From Kumtagia sp964244725 (GTDB lineage: Bacteria > Pseudomonadota > Alphaproteobacteria > Rhizobiales > Rhizobiaceae): a DNA stretch of 64,000 nucleotides. The DNA lies in NCBI GenBank assembly GCA_964244725.1, contig CAXTJQ010000003.1:124001-188000 (forward strand), in the 5' to 3' direction. Made by a program: the position numbers and the translations under genes. Below the pieces are notes generated by a model that was given only the letters and a program-made list of their open reading frames with translations, made no database searches and had not been told where the DNA came from. Shown piece after piece: positions 25,016 to 34,594 of this stretch. The stretch's first letter is position 1; the number at the start of each line of letters is the position of its first letter.

Positions 25016-26113
25016 CTATCCGCGGCAGCGCCAGTTCCAGTCGCGTTCCGGCCCGATGTCCACATGGACGGAATTGGTGTGGCAGTATGTGCCGACTCCG
25101 CCGCGCCCTGGCATGGAGCGCAGGAAGTGCGCAAGCTCCGTCTTGCCGACGCCGGGAACCTGTATATCGGCCGCTGCGCAGTACATGTGCAGCGAATTCT
25201 TGGCGCCGCGCGCCAGAATGTTGCGGGCGCGGCTGCGGTAGCCCGAGGTGACCATCAGTTTTTTGCCGTAACGCTGCTCGACGACCTTCAGAACCCGCAC
25301 CAGAGACGGCTTGAGGCAGGCGACGTCGACGCTTGCGGTCTGTTTAAGGAGGCCGTTCGGCGCGAGCCGCGCCATGCCGGCGGCGGACGCGACCTGGTAG
25401 GCGCCGTCGCCATCCTCCTCATGCACGTCGACATCGCTGTCATCGTCGATGCCGGATTTGCGGGTGATCTCGAAGAGCGCGCTCATGCGACGCACGCCGG
25501 GTAGGCCATCGCCATTCTCGCCGCCGATCGACGCCAGCGCCAACGGTCGTTTTCCCCCAGCCTGATCGAGGTCGATCACAGGCTTGCCCGGCCGATTTTC
25601 GAAAACCTGCTTCGGGGGAATGTTTTCGATGAACGCCTTCGCGGCCGTCTCGTTGGCCAGTTTCTTGACTGGCTCCTCATGCAGCACCGGCTTGCGCAGG
25701 TCGGCGCTCGCGGCTTTTCCGAAAAGAAACCCGCCGAAAGACTTGCCGGTGGATGTCGGGACGATCGGCTTGTCGCCTTGCCGCGTAGCGCCAGTGTCCT
25801 GCGCCGGCGGCCGCTCCGCGTCCTCGGCCCGTGCTGCTTGCCTGGCGCCAGCGCTGCTTGGATTCGAGGCAGGCAGGTAAGCGACTTCGGGCGGCAATTC
25901 GGCTTTGCCTTCGCCGACCGCCGTGACTGTTTTGGTCACGGCGGTCGGCGCGTCGGGTGTCGGCGCGGTCATCGAGGCGGCTTTGGAGCCGGACGCGTCC
26001 AGGTCGAGATCGGGATCGCCGGACGATGTGCAGGACGCGAGCATAAGGCCCATCAATAGGCTCAATAATTTCAGTTTTTCGCCGCTTGCGCGCCGCGATT
26101 GTGCTTGTCGCAA
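25016..26113 (-). CDS. DUF882/M15A-type peptidase domain lipoprotein
   Basis: A predicted lipoprotein of 365 residues with a long low-complexity linker and a C-terminal YcbK/DUF882 domain related to D-Ala-D-Ala carboxypeptidases. The domain shows VTSGYRSRARN, HMYCAAADIQVPG and the metal-site HVDIGPERDW at the end. The signal ends with lipobox LASC (C28). No ATG precedes it, so I chose TTG 26113, which has AGGAAG four bases upstream; the ORF continues to TTG 26158 without one. It may trim peptidoglycan cross-links in the periplasm; catalytic activity of DUF882 proteins is not general knowledge. The start remains the weakest point. Confidence 0.82.
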   Translation of the reverse strand: MRQAQSRRASGEKLKLLSLLMGLMLASCTSSGDPDLDLDASGSKAASMTAPTPDAPTAVTKTVTAVGEGKAELPPEVAYLPASNPSSAGARQAARAEDAERPPAQDTGATRQGDKPIVPTSTGKSFGGFLFGKAASADLRKPVLHEEPVKKLANETAAKAFIENIPPKQVFENRPGKPVIDLDQAGGKRPLALASIGGENGDGLPGVRRMSALFEITRKSGIDDDSDVDVHEEDGDGAYQVASAAGMARLAPNGLLKQTASVDVACLKPSLVRVLKVVEQRYGKKLMVTSGYRSRARNILARGAKNSLHMYCAAADIQVPGVGKTELAHFLRSMPGRGGVGTYCHTNSVHVDIGPERDWNWRCRG

Positions 26114-26309
26114 ATCGCTTCCTTCCCTCGCAATTCGGCCGCGTGACCTGCCGAACAATCATGAACGCCCCAGACGTCACGCCCGCGATGCGAGAGACGG
26201 CTCGTCGAATCTTGTTCCCCGATACCGAGTTTGAAGCTACTGAGCAAATAAGGCAACACCGTGGTCCGCCCCAATCCGGCCGCGTCTGGCGTCGTTCCGC
26301 GCCAATGGC

Positions 26310-28139
26310 TTACAACCGCATTCTGACATAGTCGCCAGGCGCATCCCCGAGCGGTTTGCTTTTGGCGCAGACCTTGCGCGCGGGGACGCGGTCGCCGTCG
26401 TGACCTTCGATCCATGCCTGCCAGTGAGGCCACCAGGACCCCGCATGCTCGCTGGCGTCCGCGACCCATGTCGCGAAGTCGCCTTCAGGTTTGCCCCCCG
26501 TCCAGTACTGGTACTTGTTCTGCGCTGGCGCGTTGACGACGCCGGCAATGTGACCGGAGCCCGCCAGGACATAGTCGACCGGTCCGCCGAACAGGCCTGA
26601 ACCCGTGAAGACCGACAGGGCCGGCGCGATGTGATCTTCCTTGGCGGCCAGGTTGTAGATCGGAACTGCGATGTCGGCGAGGGACAGCCGCTTGCCCGCG
26701 ATCGTCATCCGGCCACGCGCGAGATTGTTCTCCAGATAGCAGTTGCGGAGGTAGAACGAATGATTGGCGGCCGGCATCCGCGTCGAGTCCGCGTTCCAGT
26801 AGAGCAGATCGAACGGCAGGGGTTCCTTGCCGCGCATGTAATTGTTGACGACGTAGGGCCAGATCAGGTCGCCGGAACGCAGCATGTTGAAGGCGGTCGC
26901 CATCTTGGTCCCGTCGAGATAGCCCTTTTCGCTCATCGTCCGCTCGACGGCGGCGACCTGGTCCTCGTCGACGAAGACCTTGAGGTCCCCGGCATGGGTG
27001 AAATCCACCTGCGTCGCGAACAGCGTCGCGGTGCGGATGCGCTCGTCGCCCTCCCTGGGGAGCAGGGAGAGAGCGGCGGCGAGCAGCGTGCCGCCGACGC
27101 AATAGCCGATCGCGTTGACCTCCTTCTCCCCGGTTTCGTTTTCGATCGCGTCGAGCGCAAATTGCAGGCCTTCGCGGATATAGGCCTCCCAATCCTTGGC
27201 GCCGTGCCGCTCTTCGGGGTTGACCCACGAGATCACGAAGACCGTGTGGCCTTGCTCGATCGCCCAGCGGATGAACGATTTCTGCGGATTGAGGTCGAGA
27301 ATGTAGAACTTGTTGATCCAGGGTGGGCAGATCAGGAGCGGGCGTTTCAGCACCGTCTCGGTCGACGGTTGATAGTGCAGGATCTCCGCGATGTCGCCGC
27401 GCGCGATGACCTTGCCGGGCGTCAGCGCGATGTTGCGGCCGATTTCGAAAGGCGAATAGTCGGCCTGACGGACCTTGAGGTCGCCATGTCCCGCCGCGAT
27501 GTCTTCCGCCAGCATTCTCATGCCGCGCACCAGGTTTTCGCCGTTGCTTGCCACCGTTTCGTGGAAAAGCTCAGGGTTGGTCAGGATGAAATTCGACGGC
27601 GAGATCGCGTTGGAAATCTGCTTCACGTAGAAGGAAGCCTTGTGGCGGGTGTGCTCGTCGAGTCCATCCGCGTGGTCGACGAGGTCGCCCGCCCAGCGCG
27701 AGGTGACGAGGTAAGTCTGCTTCAGAAAGTCGAAAAACGCGTTCTTGCCCCATTCCGGATGCTGAAACCGCTTGTCTGGCTTTTCAGCCGCTGCGGGCGT
27801 CTCTGTGACCTCGCCGTTCGACCGCTGCACGGCGTTCGCCCAGACCGAAAGATAGCCGGAAAACAGGCGCGTCTGCGCCTCGACGGCGCGCTGCGGATCG
27901 GAAATCCAATATTCGGTGACCTTGGAAAACGTCTTGACGATATCGGCGACCGGATCCGCGAGGTCGTCGCGGACGATGCCTTTCTCGCGCGGCTCGGCCC
28001 ATGCTGCGGCGGCCTTGCCCGCCTGTTCGATCATGCGCGCCATGTTGAGGGCGAAACGCTCCGGATCCTTGACGACATAGGGTTCGGCAGGCGACGCCGG
28101 AGCATCCGGCGCCTTGTCCGAATCGGGAGCTTTCGTCAT
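26310..28139 (-). CDS. phaC: Class I poly(3-hydroxyalkanoate) polymerase
   Basis: PHA synthase of 609 residues that polymerises (R)-3-hydroxyacyl-CoA, usually 3-hydroxybutyryl-CoA, into storage granules. The N-terminal PhaC domain contains NFILTNPELFHETVASNG. The catalytic cysteine is C347 in the lipase-like box GYCVGG. Aspartate and histidine partners lie in the C-terminal half, including AKEDHIAP and GSGHIAGVVN. Length and single-subunit form indicate class I. The gene stands alone; phaA, phaB and phaR are not in the window. It is divergent from a small lipoprotein gene. Confidence 0.96.
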   Translation of the reverse strand: MTKAPDSDKAPDAPASPAEPYVVKDPERFALNMARMIEQAGKAAAAWAEPREKGIVRDDLADPVADIVKTFSKVTEYWISDPQRAVEAQTRLFSGYLSVWANAVQRSNGEVTETPAAAEKPDKRFQHPEWGKNAFFDFLKQTYLVTSRWAGDLVDHADGLDEHTRHKASFYVKQISNAISPSNFILTNPELFHETVASNGENLVRGMRMLAEDIAAGHGDLKVRQADYSPFEIGRNIALTPGKVIARGDIAEILHYQPSTETVLKRPLLICPPWINKFYILDLNPQKSFIRWAIEQGHTVFVISWVNPEERHGAKDWEAYIREGLQFALDAIENETGEKEVNAIGYCVGGTLLAAALSLLPREGDERIRTATLFATQVDFTHAGDLKVFVDEDQVAAVERTMSEKGYLDGTKMATAFNMLRSGDLIWPYVVNNYMRGKEPLPFDLLYWNADSTRMPAANHSFYLRNCYLENNLARGRMTIAGKRLSLADIAVPIYNLAAKEDHIAPALSVFTGSGLFGGPVDYVLAGSGHIAGVVNAPAQNKYQYWTGGKPEGDFATWVADASEHAGSWWPHWQAWIEGHDGDRVPARKVCAKSKPLGDAPGDYVRMRL

Positions 28140-28246
28140 GGTGCGGAGCGTTCTCTCAAGCTTTTTGAAGACATGGTATCATGACGGGATTGACGGGGTC
28201 CAATGCAGGCTTGCGACGAAGGCGTTGAACGGCATAGGAACGACCC

Positions 28247-28609
28247 ATGACCTTTCACGCTCCGTGTCGACAGGCTGCTTCTACCCGTTGCATCGCGAAC
28301 GCCATCTTTTCGGCGCTTTTCGCCGCCGTCGCCGGTTGCGCGTCGGCGCCTGAACCGGCGGTCCCCGGCGGCCCGCAAACCGGCGCGACCGACACAGGCG
28401 CCTATCCCAACCTGAACGTGCCGCCGCAAGCGGCGGCGGCGGCCATCACCGACGATGACAAGGCCAGCCTGGCGGACCGCCTGGCCGGCGCCAAGGCGCG
28501 TCAGGTCTCAGCCGGCCGCGGCGTCGGCGCCAGGAGCGATCCCGCCTATCTGGAGAAACTCGCCAAAGACCATGGCGACGAGACGCTGAAGGCGATCGAA
28601 GCCCAATGA
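28247..28609 (+). CDS. Small hypothetical lipoprotein
   Basis: A 120-residue protein with an N-terminal signal and the lipobox AVAGC (C31). The mature part begins with a Pro/Ala/Gly-rich linker, followed by YPNLNVPPQAAAAAITDDDK (about 53-72) and a charged helix to the end. The YPNLNVPP element is shared by a group of Rhizobiales envelope proteins, as far as I recall. The function is unknown. It lies between divergent phaC and alaC, with 70 bases to the aminotransferase. Export and lipidation are predicted; the role is open. Confidence 0.65.
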   Translation: MTFHAPCRQAASTRCIANAIFSALFAAVAGCASAPEPAVPGGPQTGATDTGAYPNLNVPPQAAAAAITDDDKASLADRLAGAKARQVSAGRGVGARSDPAYLEKLAKDHGDETLKAIEAQ

Positions 28610-28679
28610 CTGCCTCGACCGCTCGGCCGATTGGGTATATAGCCGTGCGACCTCGACACAGAGCTTCGTTGGAATAGCG

Positions 28680-29897
28680 ATGGAAGACTTTCACAAGGTT
28701 AGGCGGCTTCCGCCCTATGTTTTCGAGCAGGTGAATCGCCTCAAGGCCAGCGCGCGCTCGAAGGGCGCCGATATCATCGACCTCGGCATGGGCAATCCCG
28801 ACTTGCCGACGCCGAAATCCATAGTCGACAAGCTTTGCGAAGTCGTGCGCGACCCGCGTACGCACCGCTACTCGTCCTCGCGCGGCATCCCCGGCCTGCG
28901 CCGCGCGCAGGCAAGCTACTACGCGCGCCGTTTCGGCGTGAAGATCGACCCCGAAGCTCAGGTCGTGGCGACGCTTGGATCGAAGGAGGGGTTCGCCAAC
29001 ATGGCGCAGGCGATCACCGCGCCGGGCGACGTGATTCTGTGCCCGAACCCGACCTATCCGATCCATGCTTTCGGCTTCATCATGTCGGGCGGCGTCATCC
29101 GCTCGCTGCAGGCGGAGCCCGACGCTGGCTTCATCCCGGCGCTGGAGCGTGGAATCCGCCATTCCATCCCCAAGCCGTTGGCCCTGATCCTGAACTATCC
29201 GTCCAACCCGACCGCCCTGGTCGCCAGCCTGGATTTCTACAAAGACGTCGTCGCCTTCGCGAAAAAGAACGACATCATCATCCTGTCGGACCTGGCTTAT
29301 TCGGAGATCTACTTCGATGGCAATCCGCCGCCCTCGGTGCTCCAAGTCCCCGGCGCCATCGACGTCACCGTGGAGTTCACGTCGATGTCGAAGTCCTTCT
29401 CGATGCCGGGCTGGCGCATGGGCTTCGCGGTTGGCAATGAGCGCCTGATCTCGGCGCTGACGCGCGTCAAATCCTATCTCGACTACGGCGCCTTCACGCC
29501 GATCCAGGTCGCCGCGGCGGCCGCCTTGAACGGCGACGGCAGCGACATCGCGGAAGTGCGCGACATCTACCACAAACGCCGCGACGTGATGATCGACACG
29601 TTCGGCCGCGCCGGTTGGAAGATTCCGGCGCCCCCGGCGTCGATGTTCGCCTGGGCGTCGATCCCCGAACCGTTCAGGCATCTCGGCTCGCTCGAATTCT
29701 CCAAGCTGCTGATCGAGAACGCCGACGTCGCGGTGGCGCCCGGCGTCGGCTTCGGCGAGCACGGCGACGACCACGTCCGCATCGCGCTCGTCGAGAACGA
29801 GCACCGCATCCGCCAGGCCGCGCGCAGCATCAAGCGCTTTCTATCGTCGGCTGGCCAGCCGGCCGATAATGTCGTGTCGCTCGCAGCGCGCCGCTAA
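28680..29897 (+). CDS. alaC: Class I/II aminotransferase (AlaC-like; LL-DAP aminotransferase family)
   Basis: PLP aminotransferase of 405 residues. PLP lysine K238 sits in SMSKSFSMPGWRMGF; NPDLPTP, LILNYPSNPTA and SDLAYSEIYFDG are family marks, and the end has VRIALVENEHRIRQA. It matches AlaC/YfdZ, which makes alanine from pyruvate and glutamate; proteins of this family are also annotated as LL-diaminopimelate aminotransferase. The gene lies 38 bases ahead of hom, the common alphaproteobacterial arrangement. I favour alanine synthesis, with aspartate-family amino acids as alternative. Confidence 0.86.
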   Translation: MEDFHKVRRLPPYVFEQVNRLKASARSKGADIIDLGMGNPDLPTPKSIVDKLCEVVRDPRTHRYSSSRGIPGLRRAQASYYARRFGVKIDPEAQVVATLGSKEGFANMAQAITAPGDVILCPNPTYPIHAFGFIMSGGVIRSLQAEPDAGFIPALERGIRHSIPKPLALILNYPSNPTALVASLDFYKDVVAFAKKNDIIILSDLAYSEIYFDGNPPPSVLQVPGAIDVTVEFTSMSKSFSMPGWRMGFAVGNERLISALTRVKSYLDYGAFTPIQVAAAAALNGDGSDIAEVRDIYHKRRDVMIDTFGRAGWKIPAPPASMFAWASIPEPFRHLGSLEFSKLLIENADVAVAPGVGFGEHGDDHVRIALVENEHRIRQAARSIKRFLSSAGQPADNVVSLAARR

Positions 29898-29935
29898 CTG
29901 TCCCAATTCGATCTCATCGAGAGGTTGCCGCGGCC

Positions 29936-31249
29936 ATGACCGACGCGTTGCGGATTGGACTTGCCGGCCTCGGAACCGTCGGCGCTTCCGTGGCGCGGGC
30001 GATCAAGGAGAAGCGCGGGGAACTCACCCGCCAATGCGGTCGCGAGCTCGTCGTCGTCGCTGTTTGCGCGCGCGACGGGTCGCGTGACCGCGGTGTCGAT
30101 CTGTCGGCCGCGCGATGGTTTAGCGACCCGGCGGAACTCGCGGCGAAGGCCGATATCGACGTGTTCGTGGAACTGATCGGCGGCGCGGAAGGCGTCGCGC
30201 GCGCCAGCGTCAAGGCGGCGCTCGAGGCGGGCCGGCATGTCGTGACCGCCAACAAGGCTCTGCTCGCCAGGCATGGCGTCGCGCTGGCCGAGATCGCCGA
30301 GCGCAAGGGCGTTCTGCTGAACTACGAGGCGGCGGTGGCCGGCGGCATCCCGATTATAAAGACGATGCGCGAATCACTGGCGGGCAACACCGTGTCGCGC
30401 ATCTTCGGAATCCTCAACGGGACGTGCAACTATATCCTGACGAGAATGGAGGCGGAGGGGATTTCCTTCGACGCCTGCCTCGCTGACGCGCAGCGGCTGG
30501 GATATGCCGAGGCCGACCCGACCTTCGACATCGAAGGCAACGACACCGCGCACAAGCTGTCGATCCTGACCAGCCTGGCCTTCGGCTGCCGGATCGCTGC
30601 CGACGACATCTACCTCGAAGGCATCTCTAACATCACCCAGGCAGACATCCGCGCCGCGGCCGACCTCGGCTATCGCATCAAGCTGCTCGGCGTCGCCCAA
30701 CGCACCGAAAGCGGCATCGAGCAGCGCGTGCATCCGACCATGGTGCCGACCGCCTCCGTGATCGCGCAAGTGCACGGCGTCATCAACGCCGTCGCGATCG
30801 AGACGGACATACTGGGCGAGCTTCTTCTTTCGGGACCAGGCGCGGGCGGAAATGCCACGGCGTCCGCGGTCATTGGCGATATCGCCGACATCGCCAAAAG
30901 CCGCCCGGGTTTCCAGCACGGCCCGGTGTTCGGTCGCCCAGCCAAGGAACTGAAACCTTATAAGAAAGCCGGGATGCGCTCGCACGAGGGCGGCTATTTC
31001 ATTCGTCTGACGGTGCATGATCGAGTCGGCGTCTTCGCCGCCGTCGCCAAGCGTATGGCCGACAATCACATTTCGCTTGAGTCGATCGTCCAGCGCGCCG
31101 TCGAGGACGAAGCGGACACGACCAAGACGGTTGTCCTGGTCACCCACGAAACCACGGAAGCCGCCGTTCGAAAAGCGGTCGAAGGCATCACCAAGGACGG
31201 TCATTTGACCGACAAGCCGCAGGTGATCCGCATCGAGCGGGCGGGGTGA
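29936..31249 (+). CDS. hom: Homoserine dehydrogenase
   Basis: NAD(P)-dependent enzyme of 437 residues that reduces aspartate-4-semialdehyde to homoserine in methionine/threonine synthesis. The Rossmann motif GLAGLGTVGASVARAI starts at residue 7. The catalytic domain includes GIPIIKTMRESLAG and NGTCNYILTRME. The C-terminal 80 residues form an ACT domain (VHDRVGVFAAVAKRMADNHI), through which threonine feedback is expected. It follows alaC and precedes recJ. In many Rhizobiales glpX sits between hom and recJ; here the spacing is 36 bases and glpX is absent. Confidence 0.96.
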   Translation: MTDALRIGLAGLGTVGASVARAIKEKRGELTRQCGRELVVVAVCARDGSRDRGVDLSAARWFSDPAELAAKADIDVFVELIGGAEGVARASVKAALEAGRHVVTANKALLARHGVALAEIAERKGVLLNYEAAVAGGIPIIKTMRESLAGNTVSRIFGILNGTCNYILTRMEAEGISFDACLADAQRLGYAEADPTFDIEGNDTAHKLSILTSLAFGCRIAADDIYLEGISNITQADIRAAADLGYRIKLLGVAQRTESGIEQRVHPTMVPTASVIAQVHGVINAVAIETDILGELLLSGPGAGGNATASAVIGDIADIAKSRPGFQHGPVFGRPAKELKPYKKAGMRSHEGGYFIRLTVHDRVGVFAAVAKRMADNHISLESIVQRAVEDEADTTKTVVLVTHETTEAAVRKAVEGITKDGHLTDKPQVIRIERAG

Positions 31250-31285
31250 CCGGTCTGCGCGCTGGACAGGAACAGAGCCTGCAGC

Positions 31286-33076
31286 ATGACCGGTGAAAAG
31301 CGATCATTTCTCGGCGTCCGGCGTTCTGTCACCGGGCTGGCCTGGACCCATCGCCTGACTGAACGCCAGGAGATGGCGGCGATCGCCATGACGCAGACGC
31401 GTGGCGTGGCCGACATCGTCGCGCGCGTGTTGGCCGGTCGCGGCGTCGCCGCCGAAGATGTCGCGCGGTTTCTCGACCCGACCATTCGCGATCTTTTGCC
31501 GGATCCCGCGACGCTGACGGATATGGAAGCAGCCTCGCGCCGGCTGGCCGACGCCGTGCTTAGACATGAACGAGTGGCGATCTTCGGCGACTACGATGTC
31601 GACGGCGCGGCGTCCTCCGCCATGCTCAATCGCTTCCTGCGCCATTTCGGCGTCGAAACGGAAATCTACATCCCGGATCGCATCTTCGAAGGCTATGGCC
31701 CCAATCCGGAGGCGATGCGCGACCTTGTCGCACGCGGCGCAAAACTCATCGTCACAGTCGACTGCGGAGCCAATAGCGCGGCGTCGATCGAAGTCGCGCG
31801 CAATGGCGGCGCGGATGTCGTGGTGCTCGACCATCATCAGGTCGGCGGCGCGCTGCCGCAGGGCGTTGCGGTCGTCAATCCCAATCGCGAGGACGACCTT
31901 TCGGGGCAGGGACATCTGTGTGCGGCCGGCGTGGTCTTCCTGACCCTGGTGCAGACCGCCCGCGTGCTGCGCGCCAAACAGTATGGCGTCGCACCGTTCG
32001 ACCTGCTCGGCGTGCTCGATCTGGTCGCGCTCGCCACTGTCTGCGATGTCGTGCCGCTCGTCGGGGTCAACCGCGCTTTCGTGGTCAAGGGCCTGCTTGC
32101 CATCCGGCGGCAGAAGAATGCGGGGATGGCCGCGCTGGCCCAGATCTCCAAAATCGGCGAGCCGGTCAACGCGTTCCATCTGGGTTTTCTGATCGGTCCG
32201 CGCATCAATGCCGGCGGGCGCATAGGCGACGCCGCGCTGGGCAGCCGACTGCTGGCCACCGACGACCCGGTCGAGGCGCTGGCGATCGCTGGGACGCTCG
32301 ACCGGCTCAACCAGGAACGGCAAGCCATGGAACAGGTCATGCTCGCCGAAGCGCGCGCCGAGGCGGATGCGGAGCTTCTCGGCGGCGGGCCGGCGATCCT
32401 GGTGACCGGCAACGACCGGTGGCACCCAGGCGTCGTCGGGCTTCTGGCGTCGCGCCTTAAGGATCATGCGAGGCGTCCGGTCTTCGCCATCGCCTTCAAT
32501 TCAAACGGTATGGGGACAGGTTCGGGTAGATCCGTAGCGGGCTACGATCTCGGGCGCCTGGTGCGCGACGCGTTCGCCGAGGGGTTGATCGAAAAGGGTG
32601 GCGGCCACGCGATGGCGGCTGGCATAACCGTCCATCGCGACAAACTTGGCGAACTGCGGATTTTCTTCGAGGAACAGGCGGGGCTCGAAGTCACGCGCTT
32701 GCGCGACGAGGAGAATCTGCCGATCGACGCCGCGCTGTCGGCCGAGGGCGCATCGCAGGCCCTGCTCGACGATCTCGACCGCGCCGGACCGTTTGGCGCA
32801 GGTTATCCGCCACCGGTCTTCGTGCTGCCGCGCCATCAGGTCGCCGACGTACGGCCGGTTGGCGCCAACCATTTGAAGGTCGACCTGAAATCCGACATCG
32901 GCGGGATCGTCAAGGCCATCGCTTTCCGGGCGGTTGATACACCGCTGGGCGATTTTCTGTCGAAGGCCCGGGGCGGCCGGGTCCATGCCGCCGGGCAGAT
33001 CCAGCCCAATACCTGGAACGGGGTCCGCACCGTGCAGTTTCGGATCATCGACGCCGCTCAGGCCAGTACGCTCTGA
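31286..33076 (+). CDS. recJ: Single-stranded-DNA exonuclease RecJ
   Basis: 5'-3' single-strand exonuclease of 596 residues used in recombination and repair. The DHH domain has FGDYDVDGAASSAML (about residues 100-114) and LDHHQV (about 188), with metal-binding aspartates and histidines. The DHHA1 domain contains GGGHAMAAGIT (about 438-448), and a C-terminal OB-fold tail follows. Its 3' end overlaps the convergent patatin gene by 19 bases. The length is normal for the family. Confidence 0.95.
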   Translation: MTGEKRSFLGVRRSVTGLAWTHRLTERQEMAAIAMTQTRGVADIVARVLAGRGVAAEDVARFLDPTIRDLLPDPATLTDMEAASRRLADAVLRHERVAIFGDYDVDGAASSAMLNRFLRHFGVETEIYIPDRIFEGYGPNPEAMRDLVARGAKLIVTVDCGANSAASIEVARNGGADVVVLDHHQVGGALPQGVAVVNPNREDDLSGQGHLCAAGVVFLTLVQTARVLRAKQYGVAPFDLLGVLDLVALATVCDVVPLVGVNRAFVVKGLLAIRRQKNAGMAALAQISKIGEPVNAFHLGFLIGPRINAGGRIGDAALGSRLLATDDPVEALAIAGTLDRLNQERQAMEQVMLAEARAEADAELLGGGPAILVTGNDRWHPGVVGLLASRLKDHARRPVFAIAFNSNGMGTGSGRSVAGYDLGRLVRDAFAEGLIEKGGGHAMAAGITVHRDKLGELRIFFEEQAGLEVTRLRDEENLPIDAALSAEGASQALLDDLDRAGPFGAGYPPPVFVLPRHQVADVRPVGANHLKVDLKSDIGGIVKAIAFRAVDTPLGDFLSKARGGRVHAAGQIQPNTWNGVRTVQFRIIDAAQASTL

Positions 33077-34017
33077 AGCCTGCCCAGTTCGGCGATGCGG
33101 TCGCGGGTCGCTTCATAGCCCGCGCGGATGGCTTCGTCCGCGCGATAAAACTCGGACAGGCCGACATGGCCGAGCTTGGGTTGCAGCGACAGGTCAGGGG
33201 GATCGCCGGCCAGGCGCGCGCGCGAAATGCGGTCCTGGATGATGTTGAACGCCTCGACCGTCACGCCGCTGATGCCGAGTCGCGTTTCGCGCGTCGAGGC
33301 TGCGGGTCGTCGGTGATCGGTGGTTTCGACCGTTAGTTCGCCGGCGCTGTGCTTGATGACGGCAGCGCGGCCGAATTGGTCGTAATGCAGATTGACCGCC
33401 ACCACGAGGCGCTGTTCGTAGGCGCGGCAGACCGAGACCGGAACCGGGTTCACCAGCGCGCCGTCGACCAGAACGCGGCCGTTGCAGGTGACGGGCTCGA
33501 ACACGCCGGGCAGGGCGTAGGACGCCCGCATTGCGGTAATCAGCGCGCCCTTTGCAAGCCAGATTTCATGCCCGGTGCGGATTTCGGTCGCCACGCAGAC
33601 GAAGGGTTTCGGCAAGTCGGAGAAGCTTAATCCGCTCATATGCTGCTGCATGCGCGCATCGAGCCTCATGCCGCCGAACAGGCCGTTGCCGCCGAAGTGG
33701 AAATCGAGCAGGCCGAAGATGCGCCGCTTGGTCAAGCCGCGCGCAAAATTCTCGAGTTCATCGAGCTTGCCGGCGAGATAGCAGCCGCCGACGAGCGCGC
33801 CGATCGAGGTGCCGGCGATCATGTCGATCTGGATGCCGGCCTCGTTGAGCGCCCGCAGCACGCCGATATGCGCCCAGCCTCGCGCCGCGCCGCCGCCGAG
33901 CGCCAGGGCGATCCCGGATTGTCGCGCGGGCGCCGGCGAGGGCGCCATGATAGTCTCGATATGCCCCGCGCCGTCTCTGGAGCCGGCTTTACCCCTTAGC
34001 GACGCCCAATCGAGCAT
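33058..34017 (-). CDS. Patatin-like phospholipase
   Basis: Lipid acyl hydrolase of 319 residues. The oxyanion motif GGGAARG is at residues 41-47. The nucleophile S71 sits in GTSIG, and the DGA dyad aspartate is in VLVDGALVNPVP (about residue 188). No signal peptide is seen, so it is cytosolic or peripheral. The start at ATG 34017 is used; the ATG of MAPSPAPA (33948) is an alternative. It is convergent with recJ. The substrate may be phospholipids or PHA-granule components; only the hydrolase fold is secure. Confidence 0.9.
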   Translation of the reverse strand: MLDWASLRGKAGSRDGAGHIETIMAPSPAPARQSGIALALGGGAARGWAHIGVLRALNEAGIQIDMIAGTSIGALVGGCYLAGKLDELENFARGLTKRRIFGLLDFHFGGNGLFGGMRLDARMQQHMSGLSFSDLPKPFVCVATEIRTGHEIWLAKGALITAMRASYALPGVFEPVTCNGRVLVDGALVNPVPVSVCRAYEQRLVVAVNLHYDQFGRAAVIKHSAGELTVETTDHRRPAASTRETRLGISGVTVEAFNIIQDRISRARLAGDPPDLSLQPKLGHVGLSEFYRADEAIRAGYEATRDRIAELGRLQSVLA

Positions 34018-34129
34018 CTCGCACTCCCACTCCCACCGAGGCGAAGTCTAATCGCTCGCAGTCGCCAAACCATGAAGAAACCGACGCCGGGCATAGATTC
34101 CGCGATCAGGGTCTGAAGTGCGATCGTGG

Positions 34130-34594
34130 TCAGGACTCGTCGGCGTCGCGCAAACGCGCCATGCCATTATGGACCTCGACCACGCGATAAAAGCATGAGC
34201 GCCGGCCGGTGTGACAGGTCACGCCGTCGCCCGCGACCTGGACTTTCAACCAAAGCGCATCCTGATCGCAATCGGTTCGGATCTCCACGATCCGTTGAAA
34301 ATTGCCCGACGTCTCGCCCTTCTTCCAGAGCGCCGACCGCGAGCGGGACCAATAGTGCGCGATGCCGGTTTCGAGACTGAGCGCCAGGGCCTCGGCATTC
34401 AGATGCGCGACCATGAGCAGCGTTCCGTCCGACGCATCCGTGACCACCGCCGCAATCAGGCCAAGTGCGTCGAAACGGGGCGCAAAATCCAATCCTTCTT
34501 CAAGCCAGGCCTTGTGCTGGGACGGACCCGGACAATGCGAATCCACGACCGTGACGGTCCTGTCTGGAACGACCGGATCGCGATCAGGTCCCAT
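34130..34594 (-). CDS. hisI: Phosphoribosyl-AMP cyclohydrolase
   Basis: Histidine biosynthesis enzyme of 154 residues that opens the purine ring of phosphoribosyl-AMP. AHLNAEALALSLETG and YWSRSRSALWKKGETSGN are family signatures; zinc and magnesium ligands lie in CDQDALW and CHTGRRSCFY. It is the monofunctional HisI form without HisE, as is usual in alphaproteobacteria. The ATG lies inside the end of folE (11-base overlap), which points to one transcript. An N-terminal extension of about 30 residues precedes the domain. Confidence 0.94.
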   Translation of the reverse strand: MGPDRDPVVPDRTVTVVDSHCPGPSQHKAWLEEGLDFAPRFDALGLIAAVVTDASDGTLLMVAHLNAEALALSLETGIAHYWSRSRSALWKKGETSGNFQRIVEIRTDCDQDALWLKVQVAGDGVTCHTGRRSCFYRVVEVHNGMARLRDADES

